Of a DNA stretch of 64,000 nucleotides, positions 36,503 through 49,135 are shown one piece after another; positions within the stretch are counted from its first letter, which is position 1; each line of letters begins with the position of its first letter. The notes under the pieces were generated by a model. It was not told the DNA's origin and ran no database searches. It saw only the letters and a program-made list of their open reading frames with translations. Origin of the DNA: Cordia subcordata (Eukaryota > Streptophyta > Magnoliopsida > Boraginales > Cordiaceae); the NCBI GenBank assembly GCA_028554755.1, contig JAPTOF010000010.1, forward strand, positions 8,654,001-8,718,000, given 5' to 3'. The position numbers and the translations under genes are program-made.

Positions 36503-38126
36503 TGTTGCCCAAAAATGAATCCGAGACCGGGGAGGGGGGTGAATTGGATTCTTAGCACAATTAACGAATAAAAAATCTTAACAATAATGTCAACCAAAAT
36601 CGCATGTTACAATCAAGATAAGTACTTGAAAGTTAAAGAGAGTATAGTCAAGAATATCAAACACAACGATTTAGAGTGGTTTGAACTCTCGAGCGCCTAG
36701 TCCACTACCTAAGGTCTCCCTTTCGGGTTTCGAAAACTCCACTAGTAAATCGGCTTTTTGGTTAGTACATTGTAGAAGCGTAGAACAACGATCACAACTC
36801 TTGTTTCTCCACAAAGACCATAAGTATAACCCTATACTTGAGGATTTCAACCCTTTACTCTTGAGAATGGTTCCTCACACCTATACTACTCAAGAGTAAA
36901 GAAATTCTCTCCCAATATGATAGTAAAAAGTTTGATATACAATGAACTTCTTATGAGTAAGAATACAAAGGTATTTAAACCTTCTTATGTTGCTCTAAGT
37001 AGATAAGCAATTTATGAAGCTCAAGAGAAAAACTTGTTCTTAAATGCCAATGATATGCAATCAATGAAGGTTGCAATTAATAAAGCAAGATTGCAGTAGG
37101 TGAAGTGTATTGAATGCAAGAGAACTAATGGAGATGTTTTGAACAAGTTGTGTTTGAGTTGGGAGGAGAAGGATGTATTTATAAGCCAAAAAAGCAAATT
37201 TCCCAATAGTCAATTTTGTAAAACAACATAGAGGGACTACCGGAGCACACTACCGGTCAACCCCCTGGGTGTTCCGGTAGTTCCAGAGGCCAAATGGCCT
37301 TACCGGAACACTTTACCGATTGACTGACCTGAGTGTTTCGGTAGAGGAATCATGCTCTCTGTTTTTGCCTGAAGACGTTACCGGTAGACTGCCTAAGTGC
37401 GCCCGTAGTTGCAGAAAAAGCGGAAAAAGCTGTTTTAACTTTTTACCAAAAAGTTGTTACATATCAAGTCAATAGTAAAAGCGTTTTTCTGCAGAATTTT
37501 GAAGCTCAAGACAACTACTTATATAGCATATATCTTATCTCATTAATGCAATATCAACCAACTTGCATAAATATTAAATGCAAAGCTAAAACTTGCACAC
37601 AATCAAGATTATTTACAAATTTTCCATAGGGAATAGATATATGCAAGTTGTTTACCTATAGATACATATATATTGAACAAGATAGCATACATACTGAAGT
37701 ATAAAGCATATATATGCACTTTTACTGCAAAGTCATACAGGTATACATATATACATACATACAAGCATATATGATAATCAAGATATCAAAATAATGTATG
37801 CTACAGTATGTAGAGAGGATGTATTTTCTGTAGGAAAAGACTTTTGAAGGCAAGTGTATATACTTACAAAGATATATAGGCATGTACTTGGAAGAAAGAT
37901 CAAGATATATGCATACAGTATTCTAAGTTTTTAAGCTTCATAGACATTTGCTTATGTACTAAGATCAACTTGACAAGAGCTAAAGAACAAGATCTAATTC
38001 TACATAATCTCCATGGTTCATGCTTCAATTTCGTTGCTCAAAAGCCTTCACATAGCTCAAGCTACTATAATTTACAAAGTGCAATTATGGCATCATCAAA
38101 ATAGATTAAAACCAATAAGTTCAACA
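36503..38126 (-). mobile_element. Solo LTR, copia-like
   Basis: Plus strand starts TGTTG and ends CAACA, flanked by an exact 5-bp duplication GTAAT (36498-36502 and 38127-38131). Length is 1624 bases with no internal coding region, so this is a solo LTR left by LTR-LTR recombination. The minus strand reads TGTTGAACTTATTGG at one end and CCAATTCACCCCCC near the other; I associate this wording with long LTRs of SIRE-type copia elements, hence the strand call. Direct words such as CTACCGGAGCACACTACCGG are at 37239-37260. Inference on lineage is moderate; the solo LTR call is strong. Confidence 0.85.
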
Positions 38127-38131
38127 GTAAT

Positions 38132-41130
38132 AACTTCCAAAAATGGGCATGATTATCAATGAAAATATATATAATATTTGTAATGGAAAATTTATAATTT
38201 TTATATTTATCATGTCAAAATTATAATTTTACATTTATTCTTTTTTTCCCCTTTTTTTGCTTCCCTAGCAAAACGATTTGTTCTTTTTTTTTTTCCTACT
38301 TCTTTGCTAATCAAGTCTTTCAACTTTTATCTGAGGTAGAAATTGGTTTGAATTTTTAATATTTTGAGTTCTTTGATAAAAAATTTTTGATAGGGTATTA
38401 AAAGTCATAAAGCTGAAATTGGATAAAGAATTAGTTTGAGTTTCAAATTTTCAAATTTTTATTATTGAAATCAAAGAAACTATTCGATTAGATAATTTTA
38501 AATCTACTCTATTTTTTTTCCCTTTCTTTCTCAATCAAAATTATGTGCACTCTCTTTTTTATTTCTCTACTAATCTCACTTTTTTTGCTTGACTTTTTAC
38601 CTTTTTTCCATTTCAAGTCAAAAAATTATTCTATCGGGCTAGATATGAGAATTTGGTTGGATTTTTAAGTTCAAATGTTTTAATTTTTAGAGCTAAAACT
38701 ATTAAATTAAATATTTGAAATCATAAAATTGAGTGTTTTTTGGATATTTGAGTTTTAGGTTTTTCAAATTCAAGCTTTGATTTTTTATTTCCGTTATTTC
38801 TTAAATATATTATGCTAATTTAGAATAAATTAAAAAAATACATAGATTTGTTAGATTATATTATGCTAATTTATATTGAATTTGAAAATAGATTTCAACT
38901 TTCACATAAGAGAGAAAATTGATTTGAATCTTTGAATTTTTAGGTTTAGAATTTTGAACTTCAAGAGAAAAAATAAACAATTCAATTAGGTAATTAAAAT
39001 TAAAAAACTTGATCATAATTTAAATACCCGGATTTTGGTCTTCGAGGTTAATATTATCTTTTTTCTTGTTGTGTTTTTGTTTTTCCATTAAATCGTATTA
39101 TACTAATTGAGATTAAATTTAAAAAGATATTAAAAATTGAAGAAAATTAAATAATTACAAAATTATCTCAAATTACATTAAAATACTTATGAGAATAAAA
39201 AAATTAAAAATTTAACTTTTCAATCCGATTCCTATATAAATTTTACGTATGAAATTCCAATTCGATTAGATCAAGTAAAATCCAAAAGAAAATTTAGATA
39301 TTTCCACCCCGATATTCATCCAATCCCTTCTAATTCTACAAATTCTTTTCCACTTTATAATCATTTTGATCTTAAATTTGTCAAAATAGCAAAGAGATAA
39401 AATTAACACCTTTTTCGATTTTACTTTTTATAAAGAGATGTGTAAATATAATTATAACTTAATTGACTCCTTGCAAGATTATTGAATTTTCTAATAACTA
39501 TTTATCATATAATTTAAATTTTGCATCATAAAAATATTAGATAACATAACCGTACATTGTACAGTGTTAATTTACTAGTATTTATGATCCAATTTCAATT
39601 ATGGCTTTTATGGTAGATGTGGTGCCCAGGTTGGATTGGGCCGTTTCTGTCGTGTACAGGGGATTTGGTTTAGGCAGTTGGTTTATAAGGTTAAAATGGG
39701 CCAGAGTGGGTTTTTTTAGGAAGGCTATCTTTGATGAGGAGGTCGTTTGGTTTATTAGAGTTACCTGGACACGTGGCAGACCCTTTATGGTAAACCAATT
39801 AATTTGGAACATTTATGTCACTTTGTATATATATATTTTTTTGGAGTCAAACTCGTCACTTTGAATTAAATGATCAAATAAAAGTAACATTATTAATCAT
39901 AAAGGAAAAGAAGTAATCAAACATATCTTTTTCCCATATTTTCAAACATCTGTGCAACAGTTGTCTTTCCATAGTATGATATTATACAAATCTTTATTGC
40001 ACACATTTTACCATGCACCTTTTATTGTGCTTCTGCAGAGCCCTGCATTTCTCGTTAAGCGCGTGAAACATACTCTTTTTTTAAAAAATGGATTTGCAGT
40101 TGACGCCCTCTCTTCCTCTTTGTTCGCTCTCTGTTCTTTGGGCTTGTTTAAATTGATTTTTTTAATATATTTTTTTTCCTTAAAATTAAGCTTTTTTACA
40201 GGTTTAATTTTTTTAAAAAAAATTAATCCAAATACTTATTAAAAAAAAGATATATTTTTTTCAAAAGAAATATTTTTTTTATAAACAAACTAGTCCAAAC
40301 AGATTTTTTTATCTTTTTCCTCTTTTCCTCTAGAAATCGTCTAGATCTACGACACACACTGACACAGACAAACACGTATGTATGTATGTGTGCTGCTTTC
40401 TTCTCTCTTTTTTCTTAGAATTTATAAGAATGTGTATATGTGTTGTAAGGTGCATATACGTGTGTACAACAAAAGATTCATATTTATTGATATGCGATGA
40501 AAATGACAGGAAGACGACGATGAGCAGCAGCTGCTTGTTAACAAACAATTGATAGCTTGTGAGTAATAGTTGATAAATTGTAAAGTAGCTGTGGAAGCGT
40601 TGTAAATATTTATTATACATTATGAACTTAGAGTTCATAAATTGTAAACATATAATTATAAATCTCTATAAAGAAAAATTTTAAATTTTAAATTTTGTGA
40701 ACTTTTAGTTATTTTCATGTAAACTTATAATTTCACACTAATGAGCTTTCAATTATTATTTCATGAACATATACTTTAAAATTTGTGAATATTTTCTTAT
40801 TTTATTATGAACATTTAGTTTTGCACTTACGAATACATTATTCTTTGCAAACAAATTCAATTTTAGATTTTTTAAGTTTGTATTTTTCTTTTTTTTTGTG
40901 AACATATAGTTTAAAATGTGTAAAAACACAATTATTATCTTTGTTTTTTGTGAACACATAGATTTAGGATCAAAATTCAAGAATTTTCGCTGTTCATGGG
41001 CTTGGTACCTTATATTAGACTGTATTTGGGCTTGAGCTTAGTTCAAGTCTTGATCTTATGAAAATTGAATTAATTACTTATGCTATACTCATAATTAGCT
41101 AGTGGTGTTTATTCAATGGGGTCCCCAATC
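38132..41130. other. Intergenic spacer, non-coding
   Basis: This is very AT-rich. 38220-39300 is TTTTT/AAAAA-patterned with no coding signal. 39598-39800 is less AT-rich, with open frames on both strands that I do not recognise. 40140-40310 looks like a worn fold-back MITE (GGCTTGTTTAAATTG and TAGTCCAAACAGA). 40370-40480 holds short GTAT/TGTG runs. Confidence 0.5.
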
Positions 41131-41689
41131 TCATGCTAGGAAAATCGGGTTTAGCTTATTAGGGAATTATTTGGTTAAATGGGGTTGGAAAACAAAACAA
41201 TTTCAAAACTTCTAAAAAGGAAAAAGAACTCAAACTAGTTTTATTTGCTAAAATATTTCATACTTGCACACAAACACACACATATATATATATGATAAGG
41301 ATTAAAACAAACTAAATAATATCTTAATGCCTTATTAATGTTATGGTCTTCAAACAAACACACACACATGAAAATTATCCAAACTGGATGAAAATGGCCC
41401 GCATCCGTAGAATCATGTAAAACCAAACCTCACCATCAAATTTCCTTGCAACCAAAGACACCAAGAAAACAATCACCAAAAGCTTGTTAAGATTCAAACA
41501 TGCCATCGACTTTAAGTCAACCATCGAGGAGACAACATACAGGTAGAGAAAAGCGAATAAAACAGGATTCATAGATCCGATTAGAGGTTGGGGCAAGGAA
41601 CTCAAAAACTAAGTTAGTTTCAATATCCCAAAAAAAGAGATGGACCCACTTGGCCCTTCGCTTGAAAAAGTGGAAACAGCAATTTGAAC

Positions 41690-44165
41690 ACCTTTGTCTA
41701 CGAACTTGGTCCGAGCGATCCATCTCATTAGGGATGCGGCTTCTCCCAGGTGGTCTTCTGTTCCTGTGACGTAGTCTACCTGGATTGGGCTGCAATTGCC
41801 AAGCAGGTGCATCTGACCAATAATCAACATGTCCCAAAGGTTGAAATGGGATGGCATACGTATTCGTGTATGCTTCAACTTTATATTCAACCGGAAACAT
41901 GTTAACTAAGGCTACATTCAAGTATTGTGCAACAGCCCGTGCATGTGAACATGGCAAATGGTATGCTGTCCACTTACCGCAGGTACATGTCTTCTCATTA
42001 AACCTAACCACTTGTACAGGACGTCTGTTAGTAAATGATTCCGGCAATCGGCCTACATGTGCTGTACCTGTTTCGTAGTGAAAATGAAACACGTTATGAA
42101 GGTGTGACTTTGCCTCCCAATTGTCAAACAATTCCTTGACTCTAGTAGGCAGGAGAAATTGTTGTCCAGCCAAGTGCCTCGCATGTATAGACCGGTTGTA
42201 GAAGTATTCAGCACACTTCGTGAAAGTGTGCGACACTAACACTATAATAGGCAAATTCCTCGCCCCAACAAAGACACCATTGAAACACTCAACGTTGTTT
42301 ATAGTCATCATACCCCACCTTGAACCTCCATCGGCACACAACGTCCACATCTCCCCGTCTATGGTGGTGAGATAGTCGTATGCACGTTTACCAGGGCCGG
42401 TTGGTGTTGGGTCAACTCCCAAAATTTTTTGCATCACTTCTACGTGTTTGCATACTTGATTTTCCTTACCAGCTATCCAACATAAGTCCTTTATATACTG
42501 GTTGTGGAACTGTTTCATGACATTACTTTTGAGGTGCCTCAAGCACATCCGATGCTTCACCTGCAATTGCCCGTCAGATGAGATACGATTCACGGCAGAG
42601 AAAATTCCAACATGTCTATCAGACACTATACAAATCTCATCTATATCATGCAGCAAATGCATCCGTACAAGTTGAAGGAACCATGACCAACTTTCGGTTG
42701 TCTCTGCATCGACAAATGCAAACACCAACGGTAAAATTTGACCGTTCGCATCAGCTGTCAATGCCGTTAGTAGATGGCCCTTATATGGACCGCGCAGGTG
42801 AGTACCGTCGAGAGAAAGCACTGGATGACAATACTTCCACGCTGCAATGCATGGGGCAAACGCCCAAAACACATAATCGAAAATTTTGGTTCCTTGCGTC
42901 GACCCTTGGAAGAACTTGTATGTTACAACTGTCCTCGGATTAGTTGCCTTGACAGCTCTAAAAAATCACAGAAGTAACTAGTACGACTCGTCCCAATTGC
43001 CGTACACCATTTCAATGGCCTTATTTCGGCCACGCCATGCCTTTCCGTATGAAATGCTCACGTGAAAAGTGTCCATAATGTGTGCTCGTACAAAACCCAC
43101 ATCGAAATCAGGTTTGTGTTTTACGAAGTGTATAATCGTATAACCGACCAGTGCTGTGGTAACATTTTTATGGTCGGCCCTTCGTCTATCACCGAAACAA
43201 TTATGCACTCCCCAATACTTCGTTATTTCAAACTGGCGATGCGTGGATTTCCGAATTGCCCGCAACTCCCACCTGTATGGATTTGTAAGGTTGGAAGCAT
43301 TTACGCAACAAACAACCCATAAATCTGGTTCAGACCTCTTCACTTTGTATTCGCGTTGTACCTTTATCGAGTACATCTGAACCGCCCGAATCACGTCCTT
43401 CTTTGACGGGAAAATCATTCCTTTGGCCAATTCCTTCTCGGCCCAAAATATTTGCGTTTTGTGCTCCTCCATCATCAATATAATATTCTTGACTAACGGT
43501 ATGAAGTAGAGCAGTTTCATGTACAGTGTGCATTGGTACGGCCCCGTCAGTGGACCCTGCACCAACTGATGGCCCTTCATGTTCCTCATTGACGTTCGCA
43601 GTGTTTTCGTTACCATTAAAGACGTCATCATCATCGTACCAGGCGTCGTTGTCGTTCAGGGCCATGTCCTCATCTTCTTCGTCAGGTTCAGACATAAATG
43701 TGTTCATGTTCAAGTCCACCATCACAATATGAGATGGCCCTGCTATGTCACTCCCAGCAGTGTCATGTGATGGTTCGGCATTCAAGTTGGGAACAGCGCA
43801 ACCACACTGGAAATCACTGCTTCGTTGCGGGATGTACACGTCGTCTGCCTTTACTTTGACAATAACACGAGCATTATTCATGTTATTATCATTACATGCT
43901 ATTCGAAACACGTGCATCAAATCATCATCGTTGCTGATTGCCGCCTTGCTAAAATATGGATACTGTAACTGCACGACCCCCGATTGGAAACGATGCGATA
44001 GCTCCACCCTGTCGATGCCATACCGCAAATTAAGCTTCTCATAGACACTATAAACAAATTCATTGTATGATGTTTCATGTGTTATTTTGATCTTACGAAC
44101 AGGCCTCGTTTTTTTATATTCGATATCGTACGGGCCATTAATTTTTTCTCCGCCATAATATAAAA
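41690..44165 (-). pseudogene. MULE 1 transposase, broken by a frameshift and stops
   Basis: N-terminal part (about 43450-44150): a region homologous to MULE 2, with EFVYSVYEKLNL, RFQSGVVQLQYPYF and an acidic stretch (SEPDEEDEDMA). A one-base shift near 43450, in ATATTTTGGG, moves to the frame of the DNA-binding domain (42985-43450; KELAKGMIFPSKKDVIRAV, ...THRQFEITKYWGVHNC). Two in-frame stops follow near 42978-42990, around DESY and before FRAVKATNPRTVV. The core at 41700-42872 is open. From its first Met it has DGTHL (Asp22), SDRH (Asp85), a CLRH motif (110-113), TINNVECFN (Glu195, likely third acidic residue) and a SWIM finger CTCGKW...HLPCSH (296-310). The start also seems shifted by eight bases relative to MULE 2. 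A C-terminal zinc knuckle is cut after RQRCSNC. Confidence 0.88.
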
Positions 44166-44354
44166 GAACAGATTGTATTCATATTTTTCTTACTGACTAA
44201 AATATTATATGGATAGTACACAAGAATATATGTGTGGAAAATAATTGGAAAGATTTTTGGCGATTCGAAAATCAAGGATACTAGGCGGAGTGTGAAAGAG
44301 AATAAGAAACTATGTACTTTGGTGTTGGGGCGTTCGAGGATGAAAGAGCGGGGG

Positions 44355-44361
44355 TTAAATA
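44355..44361 (-). promoter_or_regulatory. TATA-like box of MULE 1
   Basis: Minus strand TATTTAACCCCC lies between the palindrome cluster and the reading frame. It aligns in position and wording with TATATAAACCCCC in front of MULE 2, but has lost the ideal TATAAA. Confidence 0.5.
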
Positions 44362-44381
44362 GGGGTTAAAATCATAAAGAA

Positions 44382-44660
44382 ACGGTATGTGAGTCACCGG
44401 TTAATAGGGAATAATTGCACAAAGAACGGTAAGTGACTTACCGGTCAAAGCTAATAACGGTAACTCACTTACCGTTCCTCGGAAATTGCAGCGGTAGGTG
44501 ACCTACCGTTTATTCCCTAATAACGGTAGGTGACCTACCGTTTACTCCCTATTAACGGTAGGTCACCTACCGTTCTTGCTGACACCCTGCCATACTCGAT
44601 ATATTCTCTGACAGCTGGAAGAATGATAAGTCACCTACCGTTTCGGTAGGTGACTTACCG
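44382..44660. repeat. Array of 19-bp palindromes at the 5' end of MULE 1
   Basis: Seven palindromic sites, most matching ACGGTAGGTGACCTACCGT, lie at 44382-44400, 44426-44444, 44457-44475, 44491-44509, 44523-44541, 44555-44573 and 44627-44660; the last is a double hairpin with 13-base arms. Centres of the five middle sites are 31, 34, 32 and 32 bases apart, about three helical turns. Mismatches tend to be compensated in both arms (GGTAAGTGACTTACC against GGTAGGTGACCTACC). The array lies between the terminus and the TATA-like box. Confidence 0.93.
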
Positions 44661-44745
44661 AAGAGGGTATTTTTGCAAACGATTTTAAAACTAGGGTATT
44701 TTTGCAATAATTTTTTAAAAAAGGGGTAAAAATAAAAATTTTCCT

Positions 44746-45464
44746 TTGTTTTCCTCATCTATATTTTCAATTATCTGTTTGGCAACCCTCCTCTTCCTAT
44801 ATGTTAGTGACAAAAAATAATCAGTTACCAAATTAAAGAGAGTACATAGAAATTAGAAAGGGAATTCCAAACTTGGAAATCGAAACTGATTCTTAGGTCT
44901 CATTACAATGGATAAAAGGCAGCTATCCAGGCAAGGGCTCCCTCTCACGGGGTACTTATAGCTATAAAAATGTAAGAAGATGTTAAACGAAATAGGCTAT
45001 ACGATCGCTCATATCTTCAAAGAAGCTAAGAGAGGAGTCAATTGGTTAGCAAACTACGATTTGAACCTTTCTATTGGATGTCATTTATTGGGATATCAAT
45101 CAGATGATATTCGAAGAATTTTAAGAGTGATAGGATAGGAGCAACATTTCCTAGAATAATTAAAACGAGTTTGACTTTACCTTCTAAAAAATAAAATAAC
45201 ACTAGAGACAGAATACACGAACCAATATGTCAGATCTAACTTTAAAAAATACAAGAATTGTAATGATATAGGCTTACCATGGGTGTAGTGCCAGGAGATG
45301 CAACTGCCTACACTTCCCAAGTCACCTTCATGCAATTCCAATCCATGTACTTTATCAGGGCTCATGGTTGATAAACTGTGTGGCTTGTGTCTAAAGCTCT
45401 CATGAAATAAATCCCCAACAGCTCTAATCTCAATTTGCCCGATCAACTTACCACAGGGGCCCAT
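44746..45464 (-). pseudogene. MLP-like (Bet v 1 family) pseudogene, copy 3, cut by MULE 1
   Basis: Exon 1 is intact at 45278-45464, starting MGPCGKLIGQIEIRAVGDLF and ending at a GTAAG donor after WHYTHG. The intron runs 44807-45277. The acceptor has changed as in copy 1 (CAG to CAT), and the next AG would shift frame to an early stop. Exon 2 survives only to about codon NIDEENK, where MULE 1 begins at 44746; the rest is gone. Upstream sequence missing from copy 1 is retained here. Confidence 0.88.
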
Positions 45465-47544
45465 CTTAGTTACTCCTCAGCAGCTCAAGGAAACAAGTAA
45501 TTTACAGCGAACAATGGAAAATTGTCATTTGAAGGAAAAGTGATGAAGAATGTTGAAGACCCCTTGTCACTATATAGTTGTTAATTCCATGGACAAGTCT
45601 TGGACAATATTTTTTCAATAAAAATAACCCACCAATAATGTTTCTTCCATGCCCTAAAAATAATTGACTACTAGTTTATCATATCTGTATTATTATGATT
45701 ATTTTTACGTATAATTTGATTTTTTATGTGTATTTCAAATATCAATAGAATGAGTCAGACAATCGTAATAAAATATTTATTTAGCATGATGTAGAGAATT
45801 TATTATATATATAACAAACTATAATTTCTGAAAAACTTCCTTGAAAATGATATCTTGTAAACTTTTTAGCTTTTAATTATGCCAATCAATATCATTAATC
45901 CCGTTCTAATCTTGACAATAACATATAGCTACCATGATTTAAAAATATGAAGAAGACATTAGCAATAAATTAGTGTATTTAATGCCAAAAAGATTAAAAA
46001 TAGTATTTACATATCGCACAAAATTGTCTTCATATAACAAAATTAGCCTTAACATTAGCATCATCAGTGTTCATGTAAAAATATCCTACTGTTGTTTTAT
46101 AATTCGTAATTATAAAATTAAAAAATAACACTTGTTTATTATTATTTAATAATAAATAACTTATTGTTAAACAATAAAAATTGTTAAATAATGATAATAA
46201 GTTATTTCAATAAGAATATGATAATAATAATATCAACCATCCAAAAAAAAATATGATAACAATATTATTATCTTATTTGAATAACAACAACAACAACAAC
46301 AACACTAGTGAGGTTAAATAGTACCTTAATGCCTTATCATAAAAAGATCTTTGAAACAATGAAATCTTCATCTCTTCTCCTCCTGCAACAAGGACGTGTC
46401 TAAGGATTACTTCAGGCGACTATGCTTCTTTCTGTGGGTGCTCCATTACTTTGAACATGTTTTAGAGGACATATGCATGAATTGGAATCTAATATTTAGG
46501 CACACCAAAAGAGGAGAATAAGCAAAATTCTTTGCATAATCCAAGTAAAAGACTTCCTTTCCTTCAGCGCTTTCTTCACTCTCCTCCTTGTTGGCCATGT
46601 TTCATTTTGTACTTATCCATTATTATGTTGTGTGCATTTTAGTTTATGCTTTGGCTTATGTATCTTACTAATACTTGGATTTACATTTTGTTGACGTAAT
46701 ATGTTTGGATTATTTAACTATCTTTTAAAATTTTGGAATTTTCAATCTCCACTTGTGTTTTTTTTTTTTTTTCCATTCTCAACTTCTCGAAATTGTCTGT
46801 TCCAATGATAAAATTGAGGCGAGAATTAATCAGAATAAAGTATCTTGTTCATTTGTGATATTCATTTTTTCACTTTTAATATTCTCTCCTACTTGTGTTT
46901 CTTGGAATTTTTTTAAAAGAATGTGGCTACGTCTTGTTTGCTATATCATGACATATCTGACGACTCTTCGAGATTGTGATGCTTCTTATACATTAAGTAT
47001 AACATATAGCATGTCACGAATCTATGTTATGATATAACATCTCAGGAATCTTCGAAATTGTGCTTATTATACATTAAGTATAATATATAAATTCCTTTAA
47101 GATCTTCATAGATTTGGACAAGATCACTCTTCTCACTTAAAAAATGTATGTTGGACATACTTTATTGAATTATTGATTTAGAGTGATGTGGGTATGACTA
47201 ATGAATAAAAACTAGTTGGTAACTTCACAGGTAACTTATTTGACATATGAAACATCTTTTTGCATTAGTATATATCAAAATAAAAAGAGAAAATTTATAG
47301 TGGGCGTCAAGAAATTGCATTTGCTACTTAATTTCTAAAGCTCTTGTCCATTTTGTTCTAAAATTTTGAGGCTGAAAATTTTGAGACCTAAAGTGATGGC
47401 TTTAGCTGTTTTACCTTTGCGCCACCCTTATATATATGAATTACTGTTGATTTTTTTTTTATTTCAAGTCAATGTTCTTAGGGTATAATACCATATAACA
47501 TCTTGTTGTTTATTTAAATTTTGGGTTATGATCTACTTTGATAA
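45465..47544. other. MLP copy 3 upstream region, duplicated
   Basis: Non-coding. 45465-46070 is the promoter side of MLP copy 3 and is alignable with 6516-7000 upstream of copy 2 in its first part. 46075-47340 matches 2280-3560. A (CAA)n run lies near 46283-46303. Confidence 0.6.
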
Positions 47545-48220
47545 GGAGTAGCTCAAAAGATCAGGAGGCCTGAAGTCAAAGCACAATATTAGGCCTTTTA
47601 TATTTTTGAATATTATATTTAAAATTTTTATAAATAAAAAAATAAATATACTTACAACAATATAAATTAAAAACTAATGTAAAGAATATCTAAAGGTTAG
47701 AACAATAGAATCTAATAATGATTTAATGAAATGATAATGCTTCTCAACAAGAAAAAAATAATTCCTTTGCTTTGTTATAGGAGAGAAATATAACAAAGAC
47801 TAAAATAGAGTGTAATTGAGAAGAAGATTGCAAATGCCTATAATGTAGAGAAGAATATTCATAATTAAAAGATAACTTAATTTTAGAAGGATATTTTGAT
47901 ATTAAATCACATTAGAAAATAGATACAGTAGCAACTAGTGAGGGTTAATATTTAGTTGATAAAAACAACATTAATTGATGATTTAGTATTACAAATAACA
48001 ATTTTTATTTAGAGAGGATTGAAAAAAAAATTGTAAAAAACATAAAAATATGATTATAGTTGACTATTAACATTAACAAGAGAGAATATGATTAGTTTAG
48101 CCTTCGCTAGTTATAAAAAAAGAGACTAAAGTAGACTTTTATGATAACCTAACATTTTATTCTAAAATTTTGAGGCTAAAGATTTTGAGAGTTTGAAGTG
48201 CTGGCTTTAGCTGTTTTACC
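47545..48220. repeat. Unclassified inverted-end repeat, unit 2 copy
   Basis: This is the counterpart of 3759-4455, from AAGGAGTAGCTCAAAAGATC to the AAGTGCTGGCTTTAGC end, with the same flanking direct repeat (47350-47530 and 48160-48350). It was therefore present before the unit duplication. Confidence 0.55.
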
Positions 48221-48502
48221 TTTGCGCCACCCTTATAAATATGAATTACTTTTGATTTTTTTTTCTTTAAGTCAATATTCTTAGTGTATAATACCATATA
48301 ACGTCGTGTTGTTTATTTAAATTTTGGCTTATGATCTACTTTGAGCCATATAATGTATTCGTGTAGCTATAAGAAAAATGAAAATTTTTTTGAGAATCTT
48401 TTTTCACATATATTTATTGAGTTGGTCACGGTTAGCATCATGTAGAGTTGCTGATATATGCTATAAATTGTATAGTTAGCTAAACTAATAAACGCTACTT
48501 TG

Positions 48503-48690
48503 GGCCCGTTTCAAAAGCGTTTTTTAAGAGTTTTTTTTTTAGAAGTTGAAAATTTTAGTTTTTAAAAAAAGTTATGTTTGAGCTTTTTTTAGAGTTTTAG
48601 TTTTTTTGGAAGCCAAATCAAATAATTATTACAAATTTAATAGAACCTTTTCGAGAAAAAAAAAGTGTTTTTCTTAAAAAAAAAAAAAAG
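48503..48690. mobile_element. Degraded Tourist-like MITE
   Basis: This is the decayed counterpart of 4715-4929. The left end is reduced to GGGCCCGTTTC, with about 12 terminal bases lost, and the right end to AAAGCCAATC. The T-rich and A-rich arms are still recognisable. Confidence 0.6.
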
Positions 48691-49079
48691 CCAATCTTCT
48701 TTCAGAGGAGGTAAAGTTTTGTCGAAGAGTGATCATTTCCGCACAGGGAATTCCTCTAAAACCATTCCTTGGCAAATCTCTAATAAGTAGCAAGGAAAGA
48801 TTTCCTAAAAGATGATATCCCAAATATAAAAACTAACAGGAAATCCTAAATCATAATTAGTTAGCCAATTAGTATACTTATCAATCTCAAACACTCATTT
48901 CATAGGTTATATTCATAGATACAGGAACACAACATACATACATGCTTACAAAATATATTTATAAAGTGGGAAGATTACACACAAATACTTTATTTTCCCC
49001 CTTGGTTGCTGCAATTCAAACACACATTTTACAATCTCTCAATATTATCAGGAGCCTATTTAATTTGTATAAGCTTATT

Positions 49080-49135
49080 TGGGGCTTATAAGCTACAAAT
49101 AGAAAAAAAAAAAAAAGTATTTTCTTTAAAAGTTT
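49080..49135. other. Deletion junction in unit 2
   Basis: Up to about 49100 the sequence matches the downstream flank of MLP copy 2 (about 5580). From about 49130 it matches 9110 onwards. The joint lies in an A-run (49106-49120). About 3.5 kb, including a whole MLP gene, is missing here relative to unit 1. Confidence 0.8.

Larger units (their letters stand above)
41353..44746 (-). mobile_element. Mutator-like element (MULE 1), 3' end truncated
   Basis: The transposon runs on the minus strand and carries an N-terminal region, a MuDR-type DNA-binding domain, a MULE transposase core and a SWIM zinc finger. Its 5' terminus, GGAAAATTTTTATTTTTACC (reading inward from about 44746), cuts MLP exon 2. 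MULE 2 starts similarly with GGAATTTTTTTAC. No matching inverted end or 9-bp target duplication is seen on the left near 41353, where similarity with unit 1 ends, so the 3' end was probably lost by deletion. The sequence at 41353-41690 is of unknown origin. Confidence 0.8.

Noticed and set aside
36681..36899. 72-codon plus-strand frame
   Set aside because: It lies wholly inside the solo LTR and has no domain.
39582..39864. Overlapping open frames on both strands (76 and 87 codons)
   Set aside because: No recognisable motif, no splice or start context, and open on both strands alike. Left as unknown intergenic sequence.
41375..41605. Host gene captured by MULE 1 (76-codon frame)
   Set aside because: The frame shows no recognisable protein motif and overlaps the fading end of the transposase frame; gene capture cannot be supported.
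44382..44660. CRISPR-like array (regular palindromic repeats with short spacers)
   Set aside because: The DNA is plant nuclear, the spacers are only 12-15 bases and similar to one another, and the array lies at the 5' end of a Mutator-like element. It is a transposon feature, not CRISPR.
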